This document shows positions 1 to 10,900 of a stretch of DNA of 46,332 nucleotides, piece by piece. Under the pieces are notes generated by a model that saw nothing but the letters and a program-made list of their open reading frames with translations, ran no database searches and was not told the origin of the DNA. Within the stretch, counting starts at the first letter, position 1. Each line of letters starts with the position of its first letter. The stretch covers positions 1-46,332 of the forward strand of contig JACZWC010000037.1 in assembly GCA_022572355.1 (NCBI GenBank). Reading direction: 5' to 3'. Source of the DNA: Bacteroidota bacterium (GTDB taxonomy: Bacteria; Bacteroidota; Bacteroidia; NORP154). The position numbers and the translations under genes are program-made.

Positions 1-458
1 TCATCCCAAAGGTAGGTGTAAGGCGGTACACCACCGGTTACTGCAAGAGTGGCTGATCCGTTTGACATTCCACAGTCTGATTTGACAGTATTATACGTTA
101 TCGCTATAGCTACAGGTGTGCTAACTTCAATACTACCATCCATACCATGCGGAGTGGATGCATGGCAGTCGTATACATAACTTCCAGCAACAGTTACTAC
201 ATAAGAGAAAGTGGTGGTGGTGCTGTTTAGGTCTGAAGTCCATGAAGCCGCTCCTCCCGGCAGGGATATTGACTCAGTAGTGTGAATACCGCTCAGCCAT
301 ATCCATTGAATGGTATCCCCAACCAGAGCGTTCGTAACTGATGGAATAAAAATGTCGGTAGGGATCGTTGTACCCTCTGCGGTGATTATATGTACAGTAG
401 CGTTGACCTGGTAAATACAGGATACGTATATCAGGAGGATAAATAATTTTAGTTTCAT
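1..458 (-). CDS. Secreted cupredoxin-domain protein with SprB repeat (C-terminus cut by window edge)
   Basis: Read on the minus strand, an ATG at 458 opens a frame that runs without a stop to the window edge (152 codons). It begins with a signal peptide (about residues 1-20, ending VNA). Residues 22-112 look like a plastocyanin/cupredoxin domain: the block TDIFIPSVTNALVGDTIQW, a candidate copper ligand His59 in GIHTTES, and the C-terminal loop YDCHASTPHGMDGSIEV with Cys98, His99, His104 and Met106. A SprB repeat follows from about residue 127 (SDCGMSNGSATLAVTGG, PPYTYLWD). In the family Cys, His and Met bind a type 1 copper; here the second His is not at the usual spacing from Cys98, so copper binding is uncertain. 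It is divergent from the metalloprotease gene at 736. It is probably an exported T9SS cargo, but the sorting domain would lie outside the window. Confidence 0.8.
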   Translation of the reverse strand, partial: MKLKLFILLIYVSCIYQVNATVHIITAEGTTIPTDIFIPSVTNALVGDTIQWIWLSGIHTTESISLPGGAASWTSDLNSTTTTFSYVVTVAGSYVYDCHASTPHGMDGSIEVSTPVAIAITYNTVKSDCGMSNGSATLAVTGGVPPYTYLWD

Positions 459-573
459 TGCTTTGGATTTATTTATTAACATTAATTTTATTCTACTAAG
501 ATAAACATTTAGGGATGTTCTAGCACACTTCTTGGTACAATCTTCCGATCAATCCTCTATCTGGCATCTATGA

Positions 574-587
574 GGATAATGTTATCC
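574..587. repeat. Short palindrome in the divergent intergenic region
   Basis: GGATAATGTTATCC is a perfect 6-bp inverted repeat around a 2-base centre. It sits in the 277-base region between the divergent genes ending at 458 (minus) and starting at 736 (plus). It could be an operator or a chance palindrome. Nothing else clear was found in this region, which is AT-rich with a T-tract near 600-608. Confidence 0.3.
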
Positions 588-735
588 AGGATTGTTGCAT
601 TTTTTTTATTTGAAGTAAAGACAACCATTTCACCTTTTTTAAGTCTATATAGTTGTGTAGCTAACCAAATTTATCTGCTATTCTTTTTAATACATAATAA
701 ATGTACCTTTACTACCCTAAATAACAAACAATATT

Positions 736-3700
736 TTGAAAGCGTTTACTTTTAAAATATTTCTTCTTGGTACTTGCCTACTATTTGCCGCTTTCTCACA
801 GGGGCAAACTCCACCGGTCTGCAAGACAGATCAGGTAAATGATGCTCTATATAATTCTGACCAAGCGTTTAAGCTTGGACGTATTGCGGCTCTCAATCAG
901 ATTAGCAATATTTTAAATGCAAATTTACTAGCCAAACCGGCAGGTACCATATACCTGATACCTGTTGTTGTTCATGTCATTCACACGGGACAAGCCATTG
1001 GAGTCGGCGCAAACATCTCTGTTGCGCAAATCAATTCGCAAATTGCTGCTCTTACGCGCGACTTTCGCCGACTTCCGGATGATGGAGGAATTGCACAGGG
1101 TGCTGGCGTAGATACAGAAATTCAGTTTTGCTTAAAGGGAATAAATAGGGTAAACGGTTCATCAGTATCAGGTTACTCATCAAGTGGTATCACCAGTTCC
1201 AATGAAGTCGCAGTAAAAGCGTTGAGTAAATGGGACAATTGTTGCTATTACAATATATGGACGGTAACAGAGATCGACGGAAACAATGGAGGTTCCGGCA
1301 CACAGGGATATGCGTATTTCCCTGGCAATTGCGGATCAAATGCAGCACGAGACGGAACTGTGGTCTTATACAATGCCTTCGGAAATGATCCTGGTGGTGG
1401 AAATGGATATAACCTGAAAAACTATACACGGTTGGGTCGGGTGATGACACACGAAATGGGGCACGGGCTTGATTTGTATCACACCTTCAACGGTGGTTCT
1501 TGTACAGAGACATTCTGTGCTACACAGGGTGACCTCTGCTGTGATACACCCCCTCATCCAGGTGCAAATGCCAATTGCGGTACACCGGAATGTGGCGGAA
1601 CACAACCGGTTAACAACTATATGGACTATACCGGCGAAGTTTGTCAAAATATGTTCACACAAGATCAGAAAGATAGAATGAGAGCAGCATGTGCCGGCCC
1701 GAGGGCTGGCCTTTTTGTTCCACCTTGTGGATGCCCGCCTCTTTTACCCCTCGATGCAGGTATTACTCAAATATTGGGGCCGACTGGAAGTGATTGTGGG
1801 GATTCCTTATGTCCTCAGGTAATCATTAAGAATTTTGGTTCTGATACCTTGGTGAGCGCGACGATTAACTATCAGGTAGATGTTACAAATTATACTTTCC
1901 CCTGGACGGGTTCGTTAGCGCCGAATTATACGGATACTGTTACTCTACCCTGCATTGCTGTGGGAATTGGTAACCATACCTTTACTTCATGGACGACATT
2001 ACCAAATGGTGTAACAGATCAGGATTTTGCCAATGATACTTCATCAAGTACATTCACAACGGTTGCAGGAAGCCCTGTAACGCTAAAAATTACCACTGAC
2101 AATTTCGGATATGAAACGTACTGGGAAATTACAGATTGCGGCTCAACGGTCTACGGATCCGGTGGAAATCCGCTGGTGCCCCCTGGAGGTGGTAATGTAA
2201 CTGCGCCGTCGAATAACCCTGCATATGCGGGCAATACCACATATAATGAAATAATTTGTTTAGTTGACTCATGTTATTGCTTAGTAGTTTATGATGATTT
2301 CGGAGATGGGATGTGCTGTACCAATGGATCTGGTTCATTTGTGCTTCAGGATCAGTTTGGCAATACATTGGTTACTGGTGGCTCATTTACATCTGTAAGT
2401 AACAACAGCTTCTGTGTGACTTCTATTCAACCTAATGCCAATTATTCTGCGAATAACACGTCAATATGCCAGGGTGATACAATTGTATTTACAGATGCCA
2501 GTACTGGCAATGTGGATTTCTGGTCATGGACGTTTCCAGGAGGTACACCCGCAACTTCCCTGAATCAAAATCCAGTAATTGTTTACAACACACCTGGTGT
2601 TTACAATGTAACGTTGGTAGCAACCAATACAATAGGATCAGATACTTTATTAAATACTGGTTATATAACGGTTAACGCCAATCCTACAGTGTTGCTGGTA
2701 GGATCCAATGTGAATTGTACGTGCAGTGGAACTGCAACTGCAACTCCATTAACTGGTTTAGCTCCTTATACTTATTCCTGGAATGACCCGGGCACCCAAG
2801 TTACGTCAACTGCCACTGGATTGTGTGCGGGAACTTATACACTTACGCTTACGGATGCCAATGGGTGTATAACTATAGATCTGGTTTCTGTTGTGGAGAC
2901 AAGCAGTTACACCACAGCTATTTCTGCCAGCAGTAACATCTCATGCTTTGGAGCAGCGGATGGTTCTGCAACTGTAACGGCAGCTGGCGGTGTAACTCCG
3001 TATACTTACGCTTGGAGCAACTCGAGTTCATCTGCCAGTATTTCCGGATTAGGGCCTGCTATTTATACCGTAACAATTACGGATGCAAATAATTGTACTT
3101 CAGTAGAGAGTGTAACAATTACTGAACCTGGAGTTTTGGCAGTTTCTACAACATCGAAAAATACCTGGTGTTTTGGATCTTGTGGAGGAACAGGAACAGC
3201 CACAGTTACAGGCGGGTCTTTGCCATTTACGTACCAGTGGGATGATCCTGATCTTCAGACTACCGCTGTTGCAATAAGGTTTTGTGCTGGTTCTTATAAT
3301 GTTACAGTAACAGATTCCAGTGGATGTACAGCTACAGCAAGTGTGACCATTACACAGCAAACCGAAATTGTACTTACCATGGATTCTACTGATGCAACTT
3401 GCGGAGCATTTGACGGCACGGCTACTGTAACTCCGAGTGGAGGAGCTGGAGCGCCGTATACTTATTTCTGGAACGTAGTACCATTACAAACAAATGCCCT
3501 GGCTACAGGATTAGCAGCAGGTGTGTATAATGTTATGGTAACGGACGGCAATGGATGTTCGCAATTTGGAAACGTTGGGATTCAGGCTACTGGCGGGCCC
3601 GTTGCATCTATCTCTGCTTCGACAAACTTACTATGTAATGGCATTTGCAATGGAAGTGTAACTGCAAGCGTATCAGGTGGAGCTGCGCCGCTTACCTACC

Positions 3701-4281
3701 TTTGGAGTGACGCACAGAATCAAACAACTACTACGGCAACAGGGTTATGTGCTCTTAACTACAATATGAAAGTTACAGATGCCAATGGATGTGTATCTAC
3801 AACGTCGATCGAATTAACGGAGCCGCCTCCGTTCAATATTGCAATTACGGATAGCAGCAATGTATCGTGTAATGGAGTCTGTGATGGGTCTGCAACGGTA
3901 GCAGCTACCGGAGGAACTGGAGCCTACACTTATAGCTGGAGCAGTGGCCAAACCACTTCAACGGCTACAGCCATGTGTGCTGGAAGCTATACGGTTACGG
4001 TCACTGACGCAAATAATTGTACCGCTATTGCCGCTGTGAATATTACTCAGCCGCCACCTCTAACTGCCCCAACAACAGGTTCAGTAACACCTTGTCCATG
4101 TCCTTGTGCTGGGGTGGCAAGAGTTTTTCCAGCCGGGGGAACACCGCCATATAGTGTAATTTGGTCGAGTGGGGATACAGATAAATATTTATCGGCTTTA
4201 TGTGATGGTTCATATGCGGTCACGGTAACGGATGCCAATGGTTGTGTGGTAATTGGAACAACAGTGGTAATATCGAATTAA
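736..4281 (+). CDS. Secreted M43 (pappalysin-type) zinc metalloprotease with PKD domain and seven SprB repeats
   Basis: The frame opens at an unusual TTG; the only in-frame alternatives between it and the upstream stop are ATT/ATA, and the signal peptide (residues 1-23, ending FSQGQ) begins here. The protease domain (about 70-325) has the metzincin zinc site HEMGHGLDLYH (His239, His243, His249; Glu240 catalytic) and the Met-turn NNYMDYTG near 293-300, as in peptidase family M43. A module beginning ITTDNFGYETYWEI (about 452-565, with DGMCC) recurs in the large protein at 4901. A PKD domain follows (about 568-655, WSWTFPGG), then seven SprB repeats to the C-terminus. The protein stops right after the last repeat and has no recognisable T9SS sorting domain, unlike the M43 paralogs at 34977 and 37913. 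It is first in a probable three-gene operon (6-base gap to the next gene). Role inferred: surface or secreted protease/adhesin. Confidence 0.88.
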   Translation: MKAFTFKIFLLGTCLLFAAFSQGQTPPVCKTDQVNDALYNSDQAFKLGRIAALNQISNILNANLLAKPAGTIYLIPVVVHVIHTGQAIGVGANISVAQINSQIAALTRDFRRLPDDGGIAQGAGVDTEIQFCLKGINRVNGSSVSGYSSSGITSSNEVAVKALSKWDNCCYYNIWTVTEIDGNNGGSGTQGYAYFPGNCGSNAARDGTVVLYNAFGNDPGGGNGYNLKNYTRLGRVMTHEMGHGLDLYHTFNGGSCTETFCATQGDLCCDTPPHPGANANCGTPECGGTQPVNNYMDYTGEVCQNMFTQDQKDRMRAACAGPRAGLFVPPCGCPPLLPLDAGITQILGPTGSDCGDSLCPQVIIKNFGSDTLVSATINYQVDVTNYTFPWTGSLAPNYTDTVTLPCIAVGIGNHTFTSWTTLPNGVTDQDFANDTSSSTFTTVAGSPVTLKITTDNFGYETYWEITDCGSTVYGSGGNPLVPPGGGNVTAPSNNPAYAGNTTYNEIICLVDSCYCLVVYDDFGDGMCCTNGSGSFVLQDQFGNTLVTGGSFTSVSNNSFCVTSIQPNANYSANNTSICQGDTIVFTDASTGNVDFWSWTFPGGTPATSLNQNPVIVYNTPGVYNVTLVATNTIGSDTLLNTGYITVNANPTVLLVGSNVNCTCSGTATATPLTGLAPYTYSWNDPGTQVTSTATGLCAGTYTLTLTDANGCITIDLVSVVETSSYTTAISASSNISCFGAADGSATVTAAGGVTPYTYAWSNSSSSASISGLGPAIYTVTITDANNCTSVESVTITEPGVLAVSTTSKNTWCFGSCGGTGTATVTGGSLPFTYQWDDPDLQTTAVAIRFCAGSYNVTVTDSSGCTATASVTITQQTEIVLTMDSTDATCGAFDGTATVTPSGGAGAPYTYFWNVVPLQTNALATGLAAGVYNVMVTDGNGCSQFGNVGIQATGGPVASISASTNLLCNGICNGSVTASVSGGAAPLTYLWSDAQNQTTTTATGLCALNYNMKVTDANGCVSTTSIELTEPPPFNIAITDSSNVSCNGVCDGSATVAATGGTGAYTYSWSSGQTTSTATAMCAGSYTVTVTDANNCTAIAAVNITQPPPLTAPTTGSVTPCPCPCAGVARVFPAGGTPPYSVIWSSGDTDKYLSALCDGSYAVTVTDANGCVVIGTTVVISN

Positions 4282-4286
4282 AGTAA

Positions 4287-4904
4287 ATGAGATTGACGAT
4301 GATAAATAGAATGACATATAAAAAGCTTCAGAGGTTTGTATTGACTCTCGTGGTTGTTTCTTCTATGTCTATAACTGTAGGATTTGCCCAGTCAGTTTCT
4401 AGTTCTGTTGATCTGGTTGGAAATAGGCAACCCCAAGAAGAAAATTGCCTTGATTTTTATGTGATCGGCATGTTGAGTGCCCAGGACGCAATTATTGTTG
4501 AAAATGCATTGGCCAATCATGGGGGAATAGATCGGGCGAGGGCAAATTTTAGTTCACGACGATGTCAGGTTATTACCTTGATGGGCTCCAATGTCAATCA
4601 GGTAACTTTATCTGATTTATTGGCTACGGTTGGATTTACACTGCGAAACTTTACGGTTAGAGTGATCAATGCACCGGTAGAAGCGAGTTTGGAAAATGTA
4701 GTTCACAATGCGGAATGTGAACAAAACCACACGGTGATAAACTCCAAGGTCACCCACAGCGTGGTAACAAAGGAACAACGGTTAAAGCAGATTGTATTGT
4801 TGAGAAAGGAAGCGTTAAAAAATGGCACTCCAACTTATAAGTATGATCGGCTTATTCTTGAATTGAACCAACAAATTAAGAACAAAGGAGAAAGTAGAAA
4901 ATGA
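4287..4904 (+). CDS. Small secreted protein with HMA-like (ferredoxin-fold) domain lacking the CxxC metal site
   Basis: 205 residues. The N-terminus has a signal peptide or anchor after a basic stretch (hydrophobic 17-34, ending VGFAQ); ATGs at codons 5 and 9 are alternative starts. Residues 54-127 show the heavy-metal-associated domain pattern: strand LDFYVIGM, helix AIIVENALANHGGI, strand RCQVITLMG, helix TLSDLLATVGF, strand LRNFTVRV. The loop that is normally GMTCxxC reads GMLSAQD, so the two metal-binding cysteines are missing. Residues about 155-205 are a charged, probably helical tail (TKEQRLKQIVLLRKEALKNG). The start is 6 bases after the protease stop and the stop overlaps the next start by 4 bases (ATGA), so the three genes are probably co-transcribed and translationally coupled. 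The fold call is by pattern only; function unknown, possibly a protein-binding partner of the neighbouring giant proteins. Confidence 0.7.
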   Translation: MRLTMINRMTYKKLQRFVLTLVVVSSMSITVGFAQSVSSSVDLVGNRQPQEENCLDFYVIGMLSAQDAIIVENALANHGGIDRARANFSSRRCQVITLMGSNVNQVTLSDLLATVGFTLRNFTVRVINAPVEASLENVVHNAECEQNHTVINSKVTHSVVTKEQRLKQIVLLRKEALKNGTPTYKYDRLILELNQQIKNKGESRK

Positions 4905-7900
4905 TGTCGATGCAGGCCACATATAATAGAACAGACTCAATAAGGCGACAACTTTATGTTGCTGGCCTGGTCATGCTATTGGCTTTGCTTTCCCCTGGGT
5001 TCGTTCAAAAATCATTTGGGCAGTGTAACACACCACCATGCGGGGGTGGTGATATTGAGATAATAATTTCAATTACTACTGACCTCTTTCCCGCTGAAGT
5101 TTCATGGTTAATTGAAGACCTTACTACCGGAATACCTGGTTGTGGAATTGCCCCGTTTGGAGATTGTAACGGAGGTAATAACACTGCTGGACTACTAGCC
5201 AATACAACATATACCTGGACGCTTTGTTTCCCTGCTGGAAACAACTTGCAATTCACGATTTCTGATGCCGGAATGGATGGCCTTTGCTGTGCATTTGGAA
5301 ATGGTGGATACACCGTTACAGGTTGTAGTGGAGCTAATGTCTTTGCTTCCGGCGGAACTTTTGGATGTGATGAAGTAACCACATTTACTTTACCTGCAGA
5401 TTGTTGTGGAGGTGTTGGTTGTCCAAGCTGTTCGAATGGGCTTTGGGATTGCACCGAGACGGGCCTTGACTGTGGCGGTCCATGTTGTCCGGTTTGTCCT
5501 CCTATTTCCGCGAGTGACTGCGACTCGGCCGTTAATGTATGTACTACTCCTGATTTTCAAATTCAGCCGGACGGTTTTGGGTTGATATCAGAAATTCCAC
5601 CATTGGGTACCATTGGAAATCCTGACAATAACAATCCTGGTGGCAGTGGAAATTGGGGTTGTTTGAGGACAGGCCCTCCAGGTGTACCTGAGAACAACAG
5701 TACATGGATGATAGTGAATATTGTTGGCACAGGCTTGCTTGAATTTACTTTTGGAGGCAATGGAACCCAGTCTGGTTTTTATGACTGGATCATGTATCCC
5801 TGGAACCCTAATGTTTGTACGGATATACCTACTGGCAACTACGCTCCTGTGCGTTGTAACTGGAATACTGATCCTGCTGGGGGAACAGGATTGGCATCTA
5901 CAATACCTGTTGGGGGATTTGCCGGAAATTATGAACCGCCATTACCGGTGATTTGTGGTGAAAAGTATATTATTTGCTTCTCTAACTGGAGCTCGGTTAC
6001 TACAAACGTGCCACTTGAATTTGGGGGCACAGCGAGCATTACCTGTAATCCTCAGGATTTGGCCATTTCCGTAATTCCTGCAACTATTTGTTTAGGTGAG
6101 TCAGTTGCCCTAACTGCAGGCGGGGCAGATACCTATACATGGTCTCCGGCAACGGGCTTGAGTGATACTACAGGAACAGTAGTTATTGCAAGCCCCACAG
6201 TTACCACAGTGTATACAGTAACCGGATTGACAGGATGTTTTAGCGGTGATACCACAGTAACAGTAACGGTTCAAAATCCAGGTGCTGGATTTACATTTTC
6301 CGGCGACCAATGTCTATCAACCAATAATATCAGTTTCAACAATACAGGAGACCTTCCGAATAGTTGTGGTGCGGGATGCCCCACGTATACCTGGGATTTT
6401 GGTGACGGGACCAATAGTTCTGGTACTACCGCAGGTGCTGCCAATCCCTCTCATGTATATGGCTCTGGTGGTATCTACATTGTTACACAAATCGTAGATG
6501 ATAGCGTATGTCAATCTACTTTTTCACAAGTTGTTGAAATTTCAGATCCTATATCAACCATAATTGGCACAGAAGAAAGTTGCAATGCAGGTTGTGATGG
6601 TGCCGTTGATTTCACCGTAACCGGAGGCTCAATACCTTATACATATACCTGGAACACAGGCCAAACCACGGAAGATGTTATAGATGTTTGTGCCGGTTTC
6701 TATTCAGTAACTACTGTGGATGCACTAGGATGTACTGTTACAGATACGGTAACATTGGATCCATTTATTGATGTAGTAGCAGGATTCACTGTCAGCCCGG
6801 ATCAATGTTTGTTTGGCAACAATTTTACTTTCACCAATACGGGTGACGCACCTGGAAGCTGTGGTGGAAACTGTCCGCTGTACTGGTGGGATTTTGGTGA
6901 TGGAGCGAATACAACTGGTACAGACTTAGCTGCTGCTAACCCATCACACAGTTATGGGGCATTTGGTACATATACTGTTACGCAAGTAGTCACTGATGCT
7001 GCAGGTTGTTCAGATACTGCAACTGCCATTGTTGAGGTTTATGAGGCTCCGACAGTTAGTCTTGTTGTTGTAGATGAATCTTGCTTTAATGCCTGTGACG
7101 GCACAATTACACTGTCTACATCCGGAGGTGCATCTATTGCAGTATATGCATGGAGTGATGGCTCATCAACTCAAAATCTTTCGGCCTTGTGTGGTGGATC
7201 CTATTCAGTTACAGTAACTGATATCAATGGTTGCATTGACTCTACGAATATTATTGTCAATACTGGCGTGGATATAAAGGCTGGTTTCGGTTTTGACGGA
7301 GATCAGTGCCTGACGGGAAATGTATTTAATTTTATCAACTCCGGATCAGCTGTAGGAGTCTGTGGCCCTGGCTGTCCTACGTTCACATGGGATTTCGGTG
7401 ATTCTAATGGACAATCCGGAACTACGGCTGGGGATGCAAGCCCTACTCATGTGTACACAACACCAGGAACCTACACAGTTTCTCAGATAGTAACGGATGG
7501 CACCTGTTCGGATACGGTCATACAGATCATTACAGTTTTTGATGAACCAAGTACGAGTATAGTCGCAACTGCAGGATCCTGTGATAGTACCTGTGATGGG
7601 TTGGCCGACCTTACGGTTACCGGAGGTACAATGGCATACACTTACAACTGGTCAAACTTTGAAACCGCACAGGATAATTCTGGATTGTGTACCGGAATTG
7701 CATTTGTGACTGTTACAGATGCAAATGGTTGTACAGCTACAGATTCTGTTGTAATTCTTACAAGTCCGGGTATAGCCGCTACTACTACTACTGTTGATGT
7801 TAGCTGTTTGGGAATGAGTGACGGAACTGCTACTGCTACAGGATCTGGCGGAATTACGCCCTACACCTATTTATGGAGCAACGGGGATAATACTGCAATG

Positions 7901-10900
7901 GCAGATTCCTTGGCTGTTGGAACATTTTATGTTACGGTTTCGGATTCGGCCGGATGTATGACAATTGATACCGTTGTGATTATCGAACCCCTCCTGGGAT
8001 TGAGTTCTGCAATGGCATTTACTGATGTAAGTTGCTTTGGAGGAAATAACGGTACGGCAACTGTTACTATTTCGGGAGGAACATCTCCGTATACTTATTC
8101 CTGGACCAATGGTGATACAACAACCGCTGCAGATTCGCTCATTGCTGGTATGGTATATGTAACCGTTTCTGACTCGAACGGCTGTAGCGGAATGGATTCT
8201 GCTCTAATTAGTGAGCCAGTAGCATTATCGAATATTATAATAAAAACCGATGTAAATTGCAATGGTGGAAACGATGGTACAGCTACAGTTACTCCGTCTG
8301 GTGGAACAATACCATATACCTACTCCTGGAGCAACGGCGATGCAACTGCAACGATTGATTCTCTTTCTCAGGGAACTTATACCGTAACTATTACAGATCT
8401 GAATAGCTGTATAGACTCGGCTAGTGTAACAATTACTGAGCCCACAGCGATGATATTGGTGACGGGCAGCATAGATGCTTCTTGTGGTGCATCAGATGGT
8501 AAGGCATTCGTAACTGTCTCAGGCGGTACTGGATCATATACATACTCTTGGAATGATACTGGTAACCAAATTACAGATACCGCCTTTGCTGTTGGAGCGG
8601 GCGCATATGTGGTAACCGTAACCGATTCGGCCGGATGTGTGGATAGTGCAACTGCAACGGTGAGCAATGCTGGGGCGCCAACGGTGAACATAACAGCATT
8701 CAATAATGTCAGTTGTTTTGGAGGCAATGATGGCAGTGCAACGGTTGTAGCTTCAGGTGGACTTGGTCCTTATACTTATCTGTGGGATGATTCAGGAACT
8801 CAAACAAATGCGACTGCCGTAGGCTTGATTGCCGGAACATATGTTAACACAATAACAGATAGTGTTGGTTGTATTGCAACGGTTATTCAGATTATCACAG
8901 AGCCGACCGCGCTGGTGTTAACGCCGAGTTTCACGGATGCCAATTGCGGGCAGAATGATGGTACAGCAGCAGTACTTGTAACCGGAGGAACCGGTGCATA
9001 TACCTATTTATGGGATGATGTCGGAACCCAAACTACAGCCAATGCTGACAGTTTGCTAACGGGCGTCTATCAGGTGGTAGTTTCTGATTCAAATTCTTGT
9101 TCAGATAGCGTATCAGTTACAATAGCTGATATTCCTGGAGGAACAGTAACAATCACCGCTTTAACCAATGCGAGCTGTAATGGCTTGTGTGATGGTACCG
9201 CTACTTCACTTATTACAGGTGGATCTACTCCTTATACCTATTTATGGAATGATTCCGGAACTCAAACCAATGCCCAGGCAACTGGACTTTGTTTTGGATT
9301 TTATACTGTTTACTCAACTGATAATGCCGGATGTCTGGATAGCGCTTCAGTAGCTATAGGCGAGCCTACAGCAATTATCGCAACTACGGATACAATAGAT
9401 GCCAGTTGTAATGGCGTTTGTGATGGTTCACTACAAGCTATTGCTTCAGGTGGAACAGGCGCCTTTACATATGCCTGGGACAATTCAGATTCAACTGCTA
9501 TCTCATCTGGTTTATGTGCCGGTCCATACATTGTTACTGTTACCGATGCAAATGCATGTACGGTAATTACGGGAGGGACTATTACTGAGCCAGCTGCACT
9601 TGTTCTTACCATGGGAAGTGTAGATGCCCAGTGTAATGCAGCGAATGGAAGCGCTTCAGTTAATGTAGCAGGTGGTTATGCACCATATACTTATTTATGG
9701 AATGATGGTGGAACCCAAACTACGGATACCGCCATAAACTTATTGGCTGGAACTTATCTGGTGACAGTTATGGATAGTGCCGGTTGTGTGGATACTGCAT
9801 CTGTTGTGGTTATTAATGCAGGAGTGCCCACAGCCATTATACTAACTGTTGTTAACGTGAGCTGTTTTGGCTTGGCAGATGGCAAAGCAGGGGTGGAAGC
9901 TGCGAATGGTGTTATTCCTTACACTTATCAATGGGATGATATAAACACGCAGACCACCGATACGGCTTACAATCTGATTGCGGGATTCTATACAGTTACT
10001 ATTACGGATAATGATGGTTGTTTTGCTATTGATACGGTGACAATTACTGAGCCACCTGCCATAACTGCTATTGTTACGGTTACTGATATATCATGCTTTG
10101 GAATGCTCGATGGTGGTATGTCAGTAGCGGCTACCGGTGGCACGGGTGCTTATACTTATCTGTGGTATACTGGAGCGACAACTACAGCAATTTCAGCTAC
10201 AGGCGCTGTCGTGGGCGGTTGCGTGGATATTACGGATGCCAATGGTTGTACGATTCAAGTGTGTGATGATATAACAGAACCAGCTCAATTAACATTTGTG
10301 CCAGATACAATCGATCCCACCTGTTTTAGCGATTGTGATGGAATAGCTACAATTATAGTTTCAGGTGGTACTACTCCTTATGGCTATGCATGGAATGATC
10401 CGGCAAACCAAGCTGGATTTTCAGCTGCTGGATTGTGTGATGGAACCTATGATGTGGTGGTGACAGATTCCAATAACTGTACGTTTACTGAAACCTTTGA
10501 CGTAAATGAACCAGACAAAATAATAGTTTCAGTTACCGGCACGACGGTAATGTGTATTGGATTTTGCGACGGCACTGCCGTGGTAACAACTTCACCTATC
10601 TCTTCGCCGCCCTACACATATTTATGGCAAGATGGACAAACCACTTCGGAGGCGGTAGCATTATGCGAGGGAACATTCTCGGTAGTTGTTATTGGCGCTT
10701 CGGGCTGCCAGGATAGCGACTCTTATACAGTATTACCAAACCCCAACGTGCCGATAGCGGACTTTTCTGCTGACCCCAATCCAACGAACTTGTTCAATCC
10801 AGCAGTTACATTCACCAACCTCTCACTACCAGATCCGCTTGTTCTTGGATCTGACTGGGACTTTGGAGATAGCAGCAGCAGTACCATGATCGATCCAATT

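Noticed and set aside
570..755. A 61-codon frame before the first protease
   Set aside because: It overlaps the protease start in another frame, has low-complexity Phe/Leu-rich content and no signal or family pattern.
5005..5454. A 149-codon minus-strand frame inside the giant SprB gene
   Set aside because: It is an antisense shadow of repeat-rich coding sequence; the plus-strand frame carries clear domains.
6540..10740. Periodic repeats that might suggest a CRISPR or satellite array
   Set aside because: The period is about 60 codons and lies in one open frame; these are SprB protein repeats.
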